Source: Alloacidobacterium dinghuense
Lineage (GTDB): Bacteria > Acidobacteriota > Terriglobia > Terriglobales > Acidobacteriaceae
Length of the DNA stretch: 64,000 nt
Direction of reading: 5' to 3'
Assembly (NCBI RefSeq): GCF_014274465.1
Contig: NZ_CP060394.1
Location: 2,480,001-2,544,000, forward strand
Shown: positions 35,432 through 44,460 of the stretch, piece by piece
Layout of the letters: each line of letters begins with the position of its first letter
Position numbering within the stretch: position 1 is the first letter of the stretch
Translations under genes and position numbers: made by a program
Notes under the pieces: generated by a model
Told to the model about the DNA's origin: nothing
Databases searched by the model: none
Seen by the model: only the letters and a program-made list of their open reading frames with translations

Positions 35432-38400
35432 TCACTTAGATTTGAAGCGGTTTTTGTTGATTCCCAGGATATCGATCCTCGAGTCAAGGGTTTGACGAGG
35501 AATTCCGAGCTTGGCGGCAGCTCCGGATGGACCGGCGATCCGCCCGCCCGTCTCAGCGAGCGCCGCTTCAATTATGCCTTTTTCTCGATCAGCATCCAGA
35601 CGTCTCAGCGCTTTTTCGGTCGTATCCGACAATCGCGATTCAAAGGGATGCTTTGGTTCCAGCCAGCGCTGATCCACGCAGAAAGTATCGCCGTCGCTCA
35701 AAACAACGGCTCGTTCGACCACATTCTGCAACTCACGAATATTCCCCGGCCACGCGTAGGCCTGAAATTGTTCTAGAGTCTTCTTCTTTATATTTGTGAT
35801 CCTTTTCCCCACTTTCTTCGCATAGCGCTCAACCAGGTACTCTACTAATACCGGAATGTCATCGGCCCGTTCCCGAAGCGGCGGAATTTCAAGTGGAAAG
35901 ACATTTAGCCTGTAGAAGAGATCTTGCCTGAAACTTCCCGAGCCGACAGCAGCGTTCAGGTCACGGTTCGTCGCTGCCAACACCCGCACGTCCACTGAAA
36001 TCGGCCGGCTTCCTCCTACGCGTTCGAATTCTCGTTCTTGGAGCACCCGCAAGAGAGTTATCTGAGTCTCGGCCGGAAGTTCTCCAACCTCGTCCAGGAA
36101 GAGCGTTCCCTCATGCGCCAGTTCAAATCTTCCCAAACGTCGCTGTGTTGCACCGGTGAATGCACCCTTCTCGTGCCCAAAGAGTTCGGACGCGATCAAG
36201 GATTGTGGAATCGCAGCACAATTCACTCGGACGAATGGGCGAGTGGAACGGTTCGATCGATTGTGGATCGCACGCGCAATTAATTCCTTTCCTGTTCCAG
36301 TCTCTCCAAGAATTAGAACCGTAGAATCGGTGGGCGCCACCTTCGCAACTTGCGAAAGGACCCCGCGGAGTGCCGCTGAGGAGCCGACAATCTCCTCGAA
36401 CATTGATGCCTGATCAACTTCTTCGCGTAGCGCAATGTTCTCGTCCCGAAGTCGTTGCTCAGCCCGCTTGCGATCGTCAATGTCGGTCGCTGCGGAATAC
36501 CAACGTGTGAGGCGTCCTTGTTCATCTCGTACCGGGTTCCTCCGCCTGAGAAACCAGCGATATTTCCCGTCTTTTCCGCGAAGACGTACTTCGAATTCGT
36601 GGGGGAGGCCTCTCAACAATTTATCTTGAGTTTCGCGGGCCACGCGTTCCCAATCATCCGAATGGATATATTCGTGACGATCGGTGTTCTGCCACTCCTC
36701 GAGAGTGAACCCCAGATAATCGAGCGCCATTTGATTGGCATACAGCCGAGTGCGATCGCGATCAGGGGCCAATACAGCGACGTACTGAGGCGTAAAATCC
36801 AGGATCTGTCGAAGCTCCGCCTCGCTTCGCCGGATATTATCTTCCGCCTGCTTTCGGTCTTCAATGTCGGTGAGCAGCGTATACCAGCGGACGATATGGC
36901 CGTGGCTCTCGCGTTGCGGCAGGCGCCGCAGCAAAAACCAGCGGTATATGCCATCAGCACGGCGAAGGCGAAGCTCAACATCAGTTGGTTGGCCGGTTTC
37001 GATCGAAGTCCTCAACGTGTCAATTACGACAGGAAGATCGTCGGGATAAACGGCGTCGGAAACGGCCCAGTTCTTCAATTCGTCAAGGGGCTTACCAAGA
37101 TATTCCAATGTTTGATTATTGACGAATTCAATTTCGCCACTCGTCGTCAAAGTAGAAACAAGGCCGGGAATACTGTTAACGATCTGACGAAAGGTTTGTT
37201 CACTGGAACGGAGTCTGTCTTCAGCGCGTTTGCGGTCTTCTATATCGGTGAGGGTGCCGTACCATCGAACGACGTTTCCCTGCTCATCCAGTAACGGCTC
37301 GGCACGGTACATATGCCAGCGATATTCTCCGTCAAACCTCCGAATGAGACGTTCGCCTTCGCCGGGTTTCTTTGAAGCTGTGATGTCACGCCACTCGTCT
37401 ACAGCGGCTTGCGAATCCTCAGGATGAATCGCAGTTCTCCAACCCCATCCCCGTCCCTCCTCGTCGGAGAGACCGGTGTAGTCCAGCCAGCGCTGATTGT
37501 GGAACTCCGCGAAACCGTCAGGCAGCGCGCACCAAGCCATTACCGGGATTGTGTTGATAATGGTTCGAAGGCGTGCTTCCGATTTCCTGATCTCGGTTAA
37601 TGCGGTCTCCAACGCCGCTTTCGCCCGACGCTGCTCAGTCACATCTATCGTCGTCCCGACGAACTGCACCACATCACCGTCTGAATTCATCACGGGATGA
37701 GCCACGATTCGAATATTCTTGGTCGACCCGTCGGGAAAGAGTAGTTGGGAGTCGTAGTCGATGTCAGTTTTCTCTCGCATCGATTTCTCCGCCGCTGCCA
37801 TCAAGCCCGCCCAGTCCTCGGCCGATTGGAGGGACCGGTCTTCTTCAAAAAGTGGTGGGCCCTGCGATGGATCGCGTCCATGGATCCGACACATCTCTGC
37901 CGACCAATAGGCGGGGCCTGGCCGATGAACATCCCAGACGAAGCTACCCGAGTGGCTTAATCTCTCAGCCTCAGTCAGATAAGCCTCGGTGCGCCGTACC
38001 TGCTCTTCGTTCAAGTGTCGCTCAATTGCGATACCGATAATGTCGCTGGCATTTTCAATCAACTGCAGGTCGGCGGCACTGGGGCTACGTGGCTCACGAC
38101 TATGGATAGAAAAAGCGCCGAGGGATTTGCCTTCACGAGTGAACAAGGGGCGCGACCAAGCGGAACGAATTCCATAGGGCAACACGCGGTCGCGATAGTT
38201 GTCCCAGATGGGATCGGTCAGGATGTCGGTTACATACAGTGGCTCCCTCCGATATACGGCTGTGCCGCAGGACGCGCCCTTCGCGCAAACTTCAGCGCGC
38301 CCTATTTGAGCGATAAATCCAGGAAGACTTGGCGCCGCTGAGCAATGGAGATACTTTCCGTCTTCATCGAGAAGCCAGATGGTGCAGAACAAGCCATCGC

Positions 38401-38617
38401 CTTGAGATTCAACCAACCGAGCAATGATCGTCAGCACTTCAGGCAACGGAGATCCAGCAAAAATCAACTTTAGAATGTTAAGTACAGACTCAGTTGAGAA
38501 CAAGCTTGACGCGTTCTGTGAACTTTCAACTCCAGATTCGATCTGTCTGGGGGATTGCGGATCTTCGAAGTGCTTCTCCCCAATTCCGGCTGATCCTGCG
38601 TTATCGGGTCCGGTCAT
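35432..38617 (-). CDS. Large multi-sensor sigma54 activator: GAF, four PAS, AAA+, Fis HTH
   Basis: 1061 residues. A GAF domain covers ~45-205 ([20 protein letters not shown]), then four PAS/PAC repeats at ~220-335, 345-465, 470-590 and 600-715, each ending in a W-Y-x-x-x-T-D-I-x-D-R-K-x-A-E-like motif. The AAA+ domain follows at ~735-970 ([26 protein letters not shown]), and a Fis-like HTH at ~1025-1055 ([20 protein letters not shown]). There is no receiver or kinase domain: the sensor array is fused directly to the activator. Usual family members carry one sensor domain. The signal and targets are unknown; the STAS-like and AraC genes are immediately downstream. Confidence 0.92.
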   Translation of the reverse strand: MTGPDNAGSAGIGEKHFEDPQSPRQIESGVESSQNASSLFSTESVLNILKLIFAGSPLPEVLTIIARLVESQGDGLFCTIWLLDEDGKYLHCSAAPSLPGFIAQIGRAEVCAKGASCGTAVYRREPLYVTDILTDPIWDNYRDRVLPYGIRSAWSRPLFTREGKSLGAFSIHSREPRSPSAADLQLIENASDIIGIAIERHLNEEQVRRTEAYLTEAERLSHSGSFVWDVHRPGPAYWSAEMCRIHGRDPSQGPPLFEEDRSLQSAEDWAGLMAAAEKSMREKTDIDYDSQLLFPDGSTKNIRIVAHPVMNSDGDVVQFVGTTIDVTEQRRAKAALETALTEIRKSEARLRTIINTIPVMAWCALPDGFAEFHNQRWLDYTGLSDEEGRGWGWRTAIHPEDSQAAVDEWRDITASKKPGEGERLIRRFDGEYRWHMYRAEPLLDEQGNVVRWYGTLTDIEDRKRAEDRLRSSEQTFRQIVNSIPGLVSTLTTSGEIEFVNNQTLEYLGKPLDELKNWAVSDAVYPDDLPVVIDTLRTSIETGQPTDVELRLRRADGIYRWFLLRRLPQRESHGHIVRWYTLLTDIEDRKQAEDNIRRSEAELRQILDFTPQYVAVLAPDRDRTRLYANQMALDYLGFTLEEWQNTDRHEYIHSDDWERVARETQDKLLRGLPHEFEVRLRGKDGKYRWFLRRRNPVRDEQGRLTRWYSAATDIDDRKRAEQRLRDENIALREEVDQASMFEEIVGSSAALRGVLSQVAKVAPTDSTVLILGETGTGKELIARAIHNRSNRSTRPFVRVNCAAIPQSLIASELFGHEKGAFTGATQRRLGRFELAHEGTLFLDEVGELPAETQITLLRVLQEREFERVGGSRPISVDVRVLAATNRDLNAAVGSGSFRQDLFYRLNVFPLEIPPLRERADDIPVLVEYLVERYAKKVGKRITNIKKKTLEQFQAYAWPGNIRELQNVVERAVVLSDGDTFCVDQRWLEPKHPFESRLSDTTEKALRRLDADREKGIIEAALAETGGRIAGPSGAAAKLGIPRQTLDSRIDILGINKNRFKSK

Positions 38618-39216
38618 CGCAAATCCAATCAGCCATGTCGCCGCTCCGTGGAAATGCGTTCCAGCCTGGTAGTTCCCTCTAATCGCTCCTCGGAAATCGG
38701 GCGGCCAACACTGCGGGATGTGATTTTTTCAGGCTAAACGCCGGCGAGTGCAACCTGCAAGTGAACATTCACCGGTAACAGTAAGCACGTGACATCGTCC
38801 AATACCTCCAGAATCGTGCGCTTAGTCAGATCGATCCCTTCAAGTATTTCGTCTGCAGTGGATTTGGAGTCGAACGGTCTTCGGCCATCTTCTACCCTCT
38901 TTCAAACTACGTTCTAGACATATCGTGCTGGTTTGTCGAGTTAAGCAAAAAACCTTAGCGAAGGGATCGATCCAACACCGAAGTTCTGGACACGCATTAG
39001 CCACCAGTCCCCTGTAGAACAAGAAGGGTCGGACATACCGCCCCCCGGGAGATGGCACATGGTCGATAGCGGCTCAGCTCTCCGTAGATATTGGTCAGGG
39101 GACCGAACACCTGACGAACTTGTCACAAGTCCTGATGTGGGATTGAGGATGTAGGTGCGTTCCCTTAAACGACGTCCGTTGTCGCCCTCGGCCCATACAG
39201 GCAATCAAGGAGTAGC
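38618..39216. other. Intergenic region holding one copy of a repeated element
   Basis: About 600 bases between the divergent activator and cupin genes. It contains the 79-bp repeat at 38958-39036 and a GTG start site for the first cupin preceded by CAAGGAGTAG. Small minus-strand frames across the repeat have no other support. Confidence 0.4.
38958..39036. repeat. Imperfect repeat, copy 1 (79 bp)
   Basis: Begins GCGAAGGGATCGATCCAACA and ends GGTCGGACAT. It matches 41531-41606 with about 7 differences in the first 64 bases and a 3-base gap after that. The other copy lies 2.6 kb away, just before a vestigial cupin, so the pair marks an old tandem duplication of this locus. Confidence 0.8.
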
Positions 39217-39747
39217 GTGAAGGAAATTCTCAACGTAATTCCCGCGCAAGAGGGCGTCCGTGCAATCAAACAAGACGAAGGAAAACCATTCGACCTCGGC
39301 CCGGTTCACTTCAGATGGAAGGTACGGGGTGAGGACGGCGCCCACATCTACACCATGTTCGAATTGAATTTGGCCCCTGGCGGAGGCGTGGATCTGCACA
39401 GTCATCCGTCGCCTGAAACCTATTACGTTTTGGAGGGCGAGGTCACATTCTTCCACATCACCAATGGCGACCAGGCAGCACTGGTCTGCGACGAAGGGAC
39501 TACGGTGATGATCCCGCCAAACGCTTTGCACGCTCTGTTCAACAAAAGTGACAACAACTGCCGTTTACTGGATGTCTCCACTGCTTCCCATCAGTATTTC
39601 TTTGATTCGGTAGCGCAGGCCGATCGGCAAGAAAACTTCGGATCTCTGGAACCAACGACGGTAGTTCGCCGCTTATCTGAGATAGCTCGCAACAACGAAA
39701 TGTATCTCGCTCCCTATGACGTCAATTCCGGCATGGAGGTGAAGTGA
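39217..39747 (+). CDS. Cupin-domain protein A
   Basis: 176 residues from a GTG start with a good ribosome site. Single cupin barrel with metal-binding motif 1 in VDLHSHPSPETYYVLEGEV and motif 2 in TTVMIPPNALHALFN. Cupins of this kind bind Fe, Mn or Zn and act as dioxygenases, isomerases or simple sensors; the reaction is unknown. Its stop is immediately followed by the start of a second cupin, so the two are co-translated. A broken remnant of its C-terminus (SEIA...YLAPY...EVK) is found at 41615-41731. Confidence 0.85.
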   Translation: MKEILNVIPAQEGVRAIKQDEGKPFDLGPVHFRWKVRGEDGAHIYTMFELNLAPGGGVDLHSHPSPETYYVLEGEVTFFHITNGDQAALVCDEGTTVMIPPNALHALFNKSDNNCRLLDVSTASHQYFFDSVAQADRQENFGSLEPTTVVRRLSEIARNNEMYLAPYDVNSGMEVK

Positions 39748-40314
39748 ATGATGCAGGTAAAAAAACAGCTATTGCCGACGGCATTCACGCGCGCCGCTAA
39801 TGTTGACTCCACCTTCGCCTATATGGGAAGCCTGATGACCTTTTTTGCGAAAGGCTCGGAAACGAGCGGACGCTTCGCCCTTATGGAGTACTACACGAAG
39901 CCTGGGAACGAGCCTCCGTCCCACATCCATGAGCGGGAACATGAGTTGTACTTCGTGCTGGAAGGCACTATGCGCTTCTACTGCGAGGACAAGACTCTAG
40001 ACATTGGCGGCGGCGACGTCGTGTTTCTTCCCCAGGGTAAGGCACATGCATTCACCTGCACCACCGATGTCGTACGCACGTTGATCTTGGTACAGGCTGC
40101 TGGCAAAGATGCTGTAGGCCTTGACAGCTATTTCCTCGCGATGGGCGAACCGGCCGGAAGCATGGTTCTACCAGAATCCGCCGTAACGTATGCGGTCGAT
40201 GATCCGGAGTACGCGATTCGAGTTGGTGCTTCCACCGGCATACGAATTCTTTCGCCATCGGAGACCCAGCGGGCACTTCCGCAGTACCCCGGCTTTGGTG
40301 TGCCGGTTCACTGA
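39748..40314 (+). CDS. Cupin-domain protein B (quercetin-dioxygenase-like)
   Basis: 188 residues. Motif 1 PPSHIHEREHELYFVLEGTM supplies three His and one Glu ligands; motif 2 is VVFLPQGKAHAFTC. The C-terminal third has no cupin signature and ends LPQYPGFGVPVH. It resembles quercetin 2,3-dioxygenase-like mono-cupins. It starts directly after cupin A. The gene at 41732-42298 is a close paralogue of equal length (same HIHEREHE motif and PLYPGFGV ending), so one is a duplicate. The Old Yellow Enzyme downstream suggests work on unsaturated or aromatic electrophiles. Confidence 0.87.
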   Translation: MMQVKKQLLPTAFTRAANVDSTFAYMGSLMTFFAKGSETSGRFALMEYYTKPGNEPPSHIHEREHELYFVLEGTMRFYCEDKTLDIGGGDVVFLPQGKAHAFTCTTDVVRTLILVQAAGKDAVGLDSYFLAMGEPAGSMVLPESAVTYAVDDPEYAIRVGASTGIRILSPSETQRALPQYPGFGVPVH

Positions 40315-40427
40315 ACTCTCTCCACCTATGACGAATGACAAAGAGGTAATGAAGACGATACCAGCGTGACGAATACCTTCAGTGAATCAGAAATCGCAAA
40401 CAACGGAAGTCTAAGGAGTCCGATTAC

Positions 40428-41495
40428 ATGCCAACCCTCTTCGATCCCATTCGAGTCGGCGATCTTGACCTGCCGAACCGCATCCTTATGTCGCCGATGA
40501 CCCGACTCCGCGCCACTACCGACAACATTCCCACCCCACTCATGGTGGAGTACTACACCCAGCGTGCCTCCGCCGGTCTCATCATCGCGGAAGCCACACC
40601 AGTCTCACCCACGGGTGTCGGCTACGCGCAGGTCGCCGGCATCTGGTCAGAGGAACAGACTGAAGCCTGGAAACCCGTCATAGCCTCCGTTCACGCCCAC
40701 GGCGGTCGTATCTTCCAGCAGCTCTGGCATGTCGGCCGCATCTCCGATCCCATATTTCTCCACGGTGAGCTTCCCGTCGCTCCTTCCGCTATCGCTGCCG
40801 CGGGTCACGTCTCGCTCGTCCGGCCGGAGAAGCCCTTCGTCACCCCCCGCGCTCTGGAAACCCGTGAAGTTTACGCCATTGTCGAGCAGTTCCGCGTGGC
40901 TGCACAGAACGCCGAGCGTGCAGGCTTCGATGGCGTCGAGATTCATGGAGCCAACGGCTATCTCCTCGACCAGTTTCTTCAGTCCGGCACTAATCATCGC
41001 ACCGACGAGTTCGGCGGTCCGATCGAAAACCGAGCCCGCATCCTGCTTGAGGTTGCCGACGCCTGCATCTCCGTCTGGGGCGCCGGCCGTGTCGGCATGC
41101 GTATCTCTCCGCGTCCTGATAAACACGACATGTTCGACGCGAACCCGGCAGAAACCTTTGGCTATCTCGCACGCGAAGCCGGCCGCCGCCAGCTAGCCTT
41201 TCTCAACACGCGCGAGTACCGAGCCGACGACTGGCTTGGCCCGGATCTCAAGGGCGAGTTCGGGGGCGTCTACATCGTCAACGAGCAATTCACCTTTGAG
41301 ACCGCCAGCGAAGTCCTCGCAAAGGGCGAGGCCGATGCTGTGGCGTTCGGCAAGCTCTTCATTGCCAATCCTGATCTCCCGCGGCGCTTCGCAGAGAGTG
41401 CGCCCCTGAACCAGCCCGAGCCGAGGACTTTCTACAGCCACGGTCCCGAAGGCTACATCGACCAGCCGAGCCTCGAGACCGTAGCCGACCGCTAG
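40428..41495 (+). CDS. Old Yellow Enzyme family NADH:flavin oxidoreductase / alkene reductase (NemA-like)
   Basis: 355 residues, usual length. FMN barrel signatures: LPNRILMSPMTRLRA at the start, GFDGVEIHGANGYLLDQFLQ with the substrate-binding His/Asn pair, TNHRTDEFGGPIENRARILL, and AVAFGKLFIANPDLPRRF near the end. OYE enzymes reduce activated C=C bonds, nitro groups and quinones with NAD(P)H. Cytosolic. It follows the cupin pair by 113 bases on the same strand and ends before an inverted repeat. The role in electrophile detoxification is inferred from family. Confidence 0.92.
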   Translation: MPTLFDPIRVGDLDLPNRILMSPMTRLRATTDNIPTPLMVEYYTQRASAGLIIAEATPVSPTGVGYAQVAGIWSEEQTEAWKPVIASVHAHGGRIFQQLWHVGRISDPIFLHGELPVAPSAIAAAGHVSLVRPEKPFVTPRALETREVYAIVEQFRVAAQNAERAGFDGVEIHGANGYLLDQFLQSGTNHRTDEFGGPIENRARILLEVADACISVWGAGRVGMRISPRPDKHDMFDANPAETFGYLAREAGRRQLAFLNTREYRADDWLGPDLKGEFGGVYIVNEQFTFETASEVLAKGEADAVAFGKLFIANPDLPRRFAESAPLNQPEPRTFYSHGPEGYIDQPSLETVADR

Positions 41496-41508
41496 GAACG
41501 CGGCACGG

Positions 41509-41533
41509 CGCAAACTCGCTGACTCAGTTTGCG
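41509..41533 (+). terminator. Inverted repeat after the OYE gene
   Basis: CGCAAACT-N9-AGTTTGCG forms a perfect 8-bp stem 14 bases after the stop. No T-tract follows; it runs straight into repeat copy 2. Possible factor-dependent terminator. Confidence 0.45.
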
Positions 41534-41606
41534 GAGGGATCGGTCCAACACCGAAGTTCTGGACACGCGTTAGTCTCCAGCCCTCTGTAGAACAGGACTG
41601 GGACAT
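41531..41606. repeat. Imperfect repeat, copy 2 (76 bp)
   Basis: Begins GCGGAGGGATCGGTCCAACA and ends CTGGGACAT; pairs with 38958-39036. It is followed within ~9 bases by the vestigial cupin A end, whereas copy 1 lies 180 bases before the intact cupin A. This indicates a deletion of most of the second cupin A. Confidence 0.8.
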
Positions 41607-41614
41607 CGCACCAA

Positions 41615-41731
41615 CAAGAAGCATTGCAGAGAGATTCTCAGGCTGCGATGCACAGGATGTCGGAAATAGCCGCAGCGAGCGATATCTATCTTGCTCCTTA
41701 TGTCGCTAACACCAAACCAGAGGTGAAGTAA
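41615..41731 (+). pseudogene. Vestigial C-terminal end of a second cupin A gene
   Basis: In frame to the TAA at 41729 the DNA encodes MHRMSEIAAASDIYLAPYVA then NTKPEVK. The end of cupin A at 39217-39747 reads RRLSEIARNNEMYLAPYDVN then SGMEVK. The two share spacing, the YLAPY core and the EVK ending. The stop directly precedes the ATG of the third cupin, exactly as in the intact pair. About 35 codons remain; the barrel is gone. Confidence 0.82.
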
Positions 41732-42298
41732 ATGAAAAATACCGATAAACAGTTAATCCCGGCTGCATACTCTCGTGCAGTGAATGTTGACTCAACCATC
41801 AAGTACATGGGCCAAGTCATTACGGTTCTAGCGAAGGGTACCGAAACCAATGGGCGATTTGCATTCATGGAAGTCAAAGTGCGGCCGGGGCTAGAGCCAC
41901 CACCTCACATCCACGAGCGCGAACACGAGCTATTCTTCGTGCTTGAGGGAGCGATCCGTTTCTATACCCCAGAAAAAACCTTTGACGTCCAAGCTGGTGG
42001 CGTTGGGTTTCTTCCTCAGGGTAAGCCCCACACGTTCGCCTGTATGACGGAGGAGATCCGCGCACTGATTATGGTAGGCGCCACCGGCGATGAAACGGTT
42101 GGAATGGATGGCTACCTTCTGGCAATGGGAGAACCAGCGCGCGACATGGTTGTGCCTGATGCGGCGATCACTAACGAGGTTGGAGATCCCGAGCAAGCAA
42201 TCAGCGTTGGTGCTTCGTGGGGCATTCGCTTCCTCACGCCGGAAGATACTCGGAAAGCTTTGCCGCTCTATCCCGGTTTCGGGGTTCGTATTTCCTAA
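41732..42298 (+). CDS. Cupin-domain protein B', paralogue of 39748-40314
   Basis: 188 residues, same length and motif layout as the first cupin B: PPPHIHEREHELFFVLEGAI for the metal site, VGFLPQGKPHTFAC for motif 2, and LPLYPGFGVRIS at the end. Divergence is clear across the whole protein, so the duplication is not recent. All metal ligands are kept, so it is probably active. A haloacetate-dehalogenase-like hydrolase starts 69 bases downstream. The start codon is fixed by comparison with its paralogue. Confidence 0.87.
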   Translation: MKNTDKQLIPAAYSRAVNVDSTIKYMGQVITVLAKGTETNGRFAFMEVKVRPGLEPPPHIHEREHELFFVLEGAIRFYTPEKTFDVQAGGVGFLPQGKPHTFACMTEEIRALIMVGATGDETVGMDGYLLAMGEPARDMVVPDAAITNEVGDPEQAISVGASWGIRFLTPEDTRKALPLYPGFGVRIS

Positions 42299-42367
42299 CA
42301 AAGCTATCGGCCAATCATGGGTGAGCCCCACCACGTCCACTGATCGGGAATTGAATGAAAGGTTGTC

Positions 42368-43450
42368 ATGAATCGTCGAGTTTTCACATCGCGTGGATTA
42401 GGCGCCGCGTTCGCCGCAATGATCTCTAATGCGGCTGGTGCACAGTCTAAAACTGTCCCAAGCCCATCCGATCTTGCGCAAGAACTCCCCAGCGCGTATC
42501 CGGTCCCGGGGGCTTGTCCTGTTCTAAGCGAACTACCGGAACCGCCCTCTGCCGCCACCTCGCAGAAACTCCTGCCCCGCTTTCAAGCTCGGAGAATTCG
42601 GACATCGGGCGCTGAAATCAACGTTCTCACCAAAGGCAATGGCCGGCCGCTGCTGCTCATCCACGGCCATCCGGAAACACATCTGACATGGCACAAAATT
42701 GCGCCTGCACTCGCCGAGGAATACACCGTTGTCCTTCCAGACTTGCGAGGCTACGGTGATTCGAGCAAGCCGGGATACAGCGACGACAACAACAACTATT
42801 CCTTTCGTGCCATGGCTCTTGATCAGGTTGAAGTCATGCGGCAACTGGGACACGAGCGCTTTCTGGTAGCAGGTCACGATCGCGGCGCACGAGTCGCCCA
42901 TCGCCTCTGTTTGGACCACCCCAGCAGCGTCGAGAAAGTAGCCCTGCTCGATGTAGCGCCCACGCTGACAATGTACGAGCAGACGACAAAAGAGTTTGCG
43001 ACTAGGTATGTATGGTGGTTCCTTCAGATTCAGCCAGCACCGATGCCCGAACACTTGATCGGCCTCGATCCTGCTTATTACCTCCGGGATCATCTCGCTG
43101 TTCAAGGCAAGACACCGGGTGCGATCTCACCTGAGGTGATGGCGGAGTACATTCGCTGCTACTGCTGCCTTGGTACTATCCGCGCCGTATGCGAAGACTA
43201 TCGCGCCGCGGCCGGACTGGACCTCGAACACGATCGCGAGGATGACAGTAGGAACAGGTACATTCAAGCCCCCCTTCTGGCCCTATGGGGGGCAAAAGGC
43301 ACAGTTGGCCACCTCTGGGATGTACTCGCAACGTGGAGAGCGAAAAGCAACAATACCGTCTCCGGCAAATCACTCCCATGTGGTCATCTACTTCCGGAGG
43401 AGGATCCAGAGGGCGTCCTTGCTGAGTTTCGAGAGTTCTTTAGAGCATGA
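42368..43450 (+). CDS. Exported alpha/beta hydrolase, haloacetate dehalogenase-like
   Basis: 360 residues. The start MNRRVFTSRGLGAAFAAMIS has a twin-Arg-type export signal. The hydrolase domain begins near residue 85 (LLLIHGHPETHLTWHKIAPA), with nucleophile Asp in VAGHDRGARVAHRLC and the late catalytic His in SLPCGHLLPEEDPEG. Asp as nucleophile and the HPETHLTWHK segment fit fluoro/haloacetate dehalogenases and epoxide hydrolases. If exported it would act in the periplasm, unusual for this group. Its last base pair overlaps the next gene (ATGA). Confidence 0.85.
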   Translation: MNRRVFTSRGLGAAFAAMISNAAGAQSKTVPSPSDLAQELPSAYPVPGACPVLSELPEPPSAATSQKLLPRFQARRIRTSGAEINVLTKGNGRPLLLIHGHPETHLTWHKIAPALAEEYTVVLPDLRGYGDSSKPGYSDDNNNYSFRAMALDQVEVMRQLGHERFLVAGHDRGARVAHRLCLDHPSSVEKVALLDVAPTLTMYEQTTKEFATRYVWWFLQIQPAPMPEHLIGLDPAYYLRDHLAVQGKTPGAISPEVMAEYIRCYCCLGTIRAVCEDYRAAAGLDLEHDREDDSRNRYIQAPLLALWGAKGTVGHLWDVLATWRAKSNNTVSGKSLPCGHLLPEEDPEGVLAEFREFFRA

Positions 43451-44232
43451 CGCGAATCCGACGCTGGATAGCCGATATCTTTGTCTTGCAACTGATTGCT
43501 CTACCGACTTTCGCACAGGGGCCCCAACCCTCAGGGGGCACCGATCGCAGCGTTTGGCTCAGCTACTTCGGAGACCAACCTTTAACGAAACTATGGGCTG
43601 TTCACTTAGAAGGTTCTTACAGAAGAACCCTAGGGCTTTCCCAGTTCGAGCAGCTGGAACTGAGACCAGGCATCACCCTGAATGAAAGCCCCGCACAACA
43701 GTCACTAATCGCTTACACCTTTTTCCGAACTCAGCCGACGGCGAATGGTTCCTTTGGCCCACCGCCAATCGTTGGGAAGCAGACAGAGAATCGGATTTTC
43801 GAGCAGCAACAGATCACCTACAGACTGTTTGATAAAGGAGATTCCGCCCCCCAATTGATTCAGCGTTTCAGGCTGGAGCAACGTTGGCAAGATACCGCAG
43901 TGGACGGAAAGGGACACACAGATAAGATCTTTAGTCAACGGGTCCGTTACCGTTTGACGGCCAAGATCCCGCTCGGCCGTTCCGGACTCCCGGAGCATTA
44001 CTTCGTGGCGTATAACGAGGTTTACGTAAACGCTACCCTCAAGGCGTCATCGCTGTTCAACAGCGACGTCACGTATAGCGCTCTCGGTTCTCGCTTGGGA
44101 GAACATTGGGCGGTTGAGATCGGCTATCAGTTTCGCGAGAGTTCTGCAGCCAACGGGGTCACTGGACCGCAAGACCACTCATTGCAAGTGTATCTGCTAT
44201 CGACTGCCCCTTTCCGACACGTGCGAAAGTGA
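43447..44232 (+). CDS. DUF2490 outer-membrane protein
   Basis: 261 residues with an N-terminal signal (IFVLQLIALPTFAQG). The mature part is a run of alternating strands with many aromatic residues (LWAVHLEGSYRRTLG, YTFFRTQPTANGSF, FRLEQRWQDT), as in the DUF2490 barrel family, and ends YLLSTAPFRHVRK. Function unknown. The start overlaps the hydrolase stop by four bases, so it is coupled to that gene. Confidence 0.78.
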   Translation: MTRIRRWIADIFVLQLIALPTFAQGPQPSGGTDRSVWLSYFGDQPLTKLWAVHLEGSYRRTLGLSQFEQLELRPGITLNESPAQQSLIAYTFFRTQPTANGSFGPPPIVGKQTENRIFEQQQITYRLFDKGDSAPQLIQRFRLEQRWQDTAVDGKGHTDKIFSQRVRYRLTAKIPLGRSGLPEHYFVAYNEVYVNATLKASSLFNSDVTYSALGSRLGEHWAVEIGYQFRESSAANGVTGPQDHSLQVYLLSTAPFRHVRK

Positions 44233-44460
44233 TCTGACTAGATCTGCTGCGTGTCGCAACTAAACAGACCTTACATATGGATACATTCCAGCGGCTTTGT
44301 GCACGCGCACCGCTGCGGCGAGAGGTTAGATAACTGGAGGAGATTTAGTTAGCCGTACGAATGACGCTGTACGCTGACTCGCAGCGTGCTTACTTGAACT
44401 TCGAAAGAGCAACCTCAATTGTTTCTACTTGTGCCTGGTTAATGAACAAGGAGTGAAGTT

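Noticed and set aside
35218-35571. 117-codon minus-strand frame overlapping the end of the large sigma54 activator gene
   Set aside because: It overlaps well-supported coding sequence in another frame and shows no domain, although a few segments looked protein-like.
38941-39204. Minus-strand frame across repeat copy 1 as a real gene
   Set aside because: No ribosome site and no family; similarity to the frame over copy 2 is explained by the DNA duplication.
41193-41624. 143-codon minus-strand frame antisense to the OYE gene
   Set aside because: Mostly antisense to a certain gene; only its first part touches the repeat.
42689-42703. TGGCACAAAATTGC inside the dehalogenase-like gene
   Set aside because: Spacing is one base short and the bases encode the conserved TWHKIAP segment.
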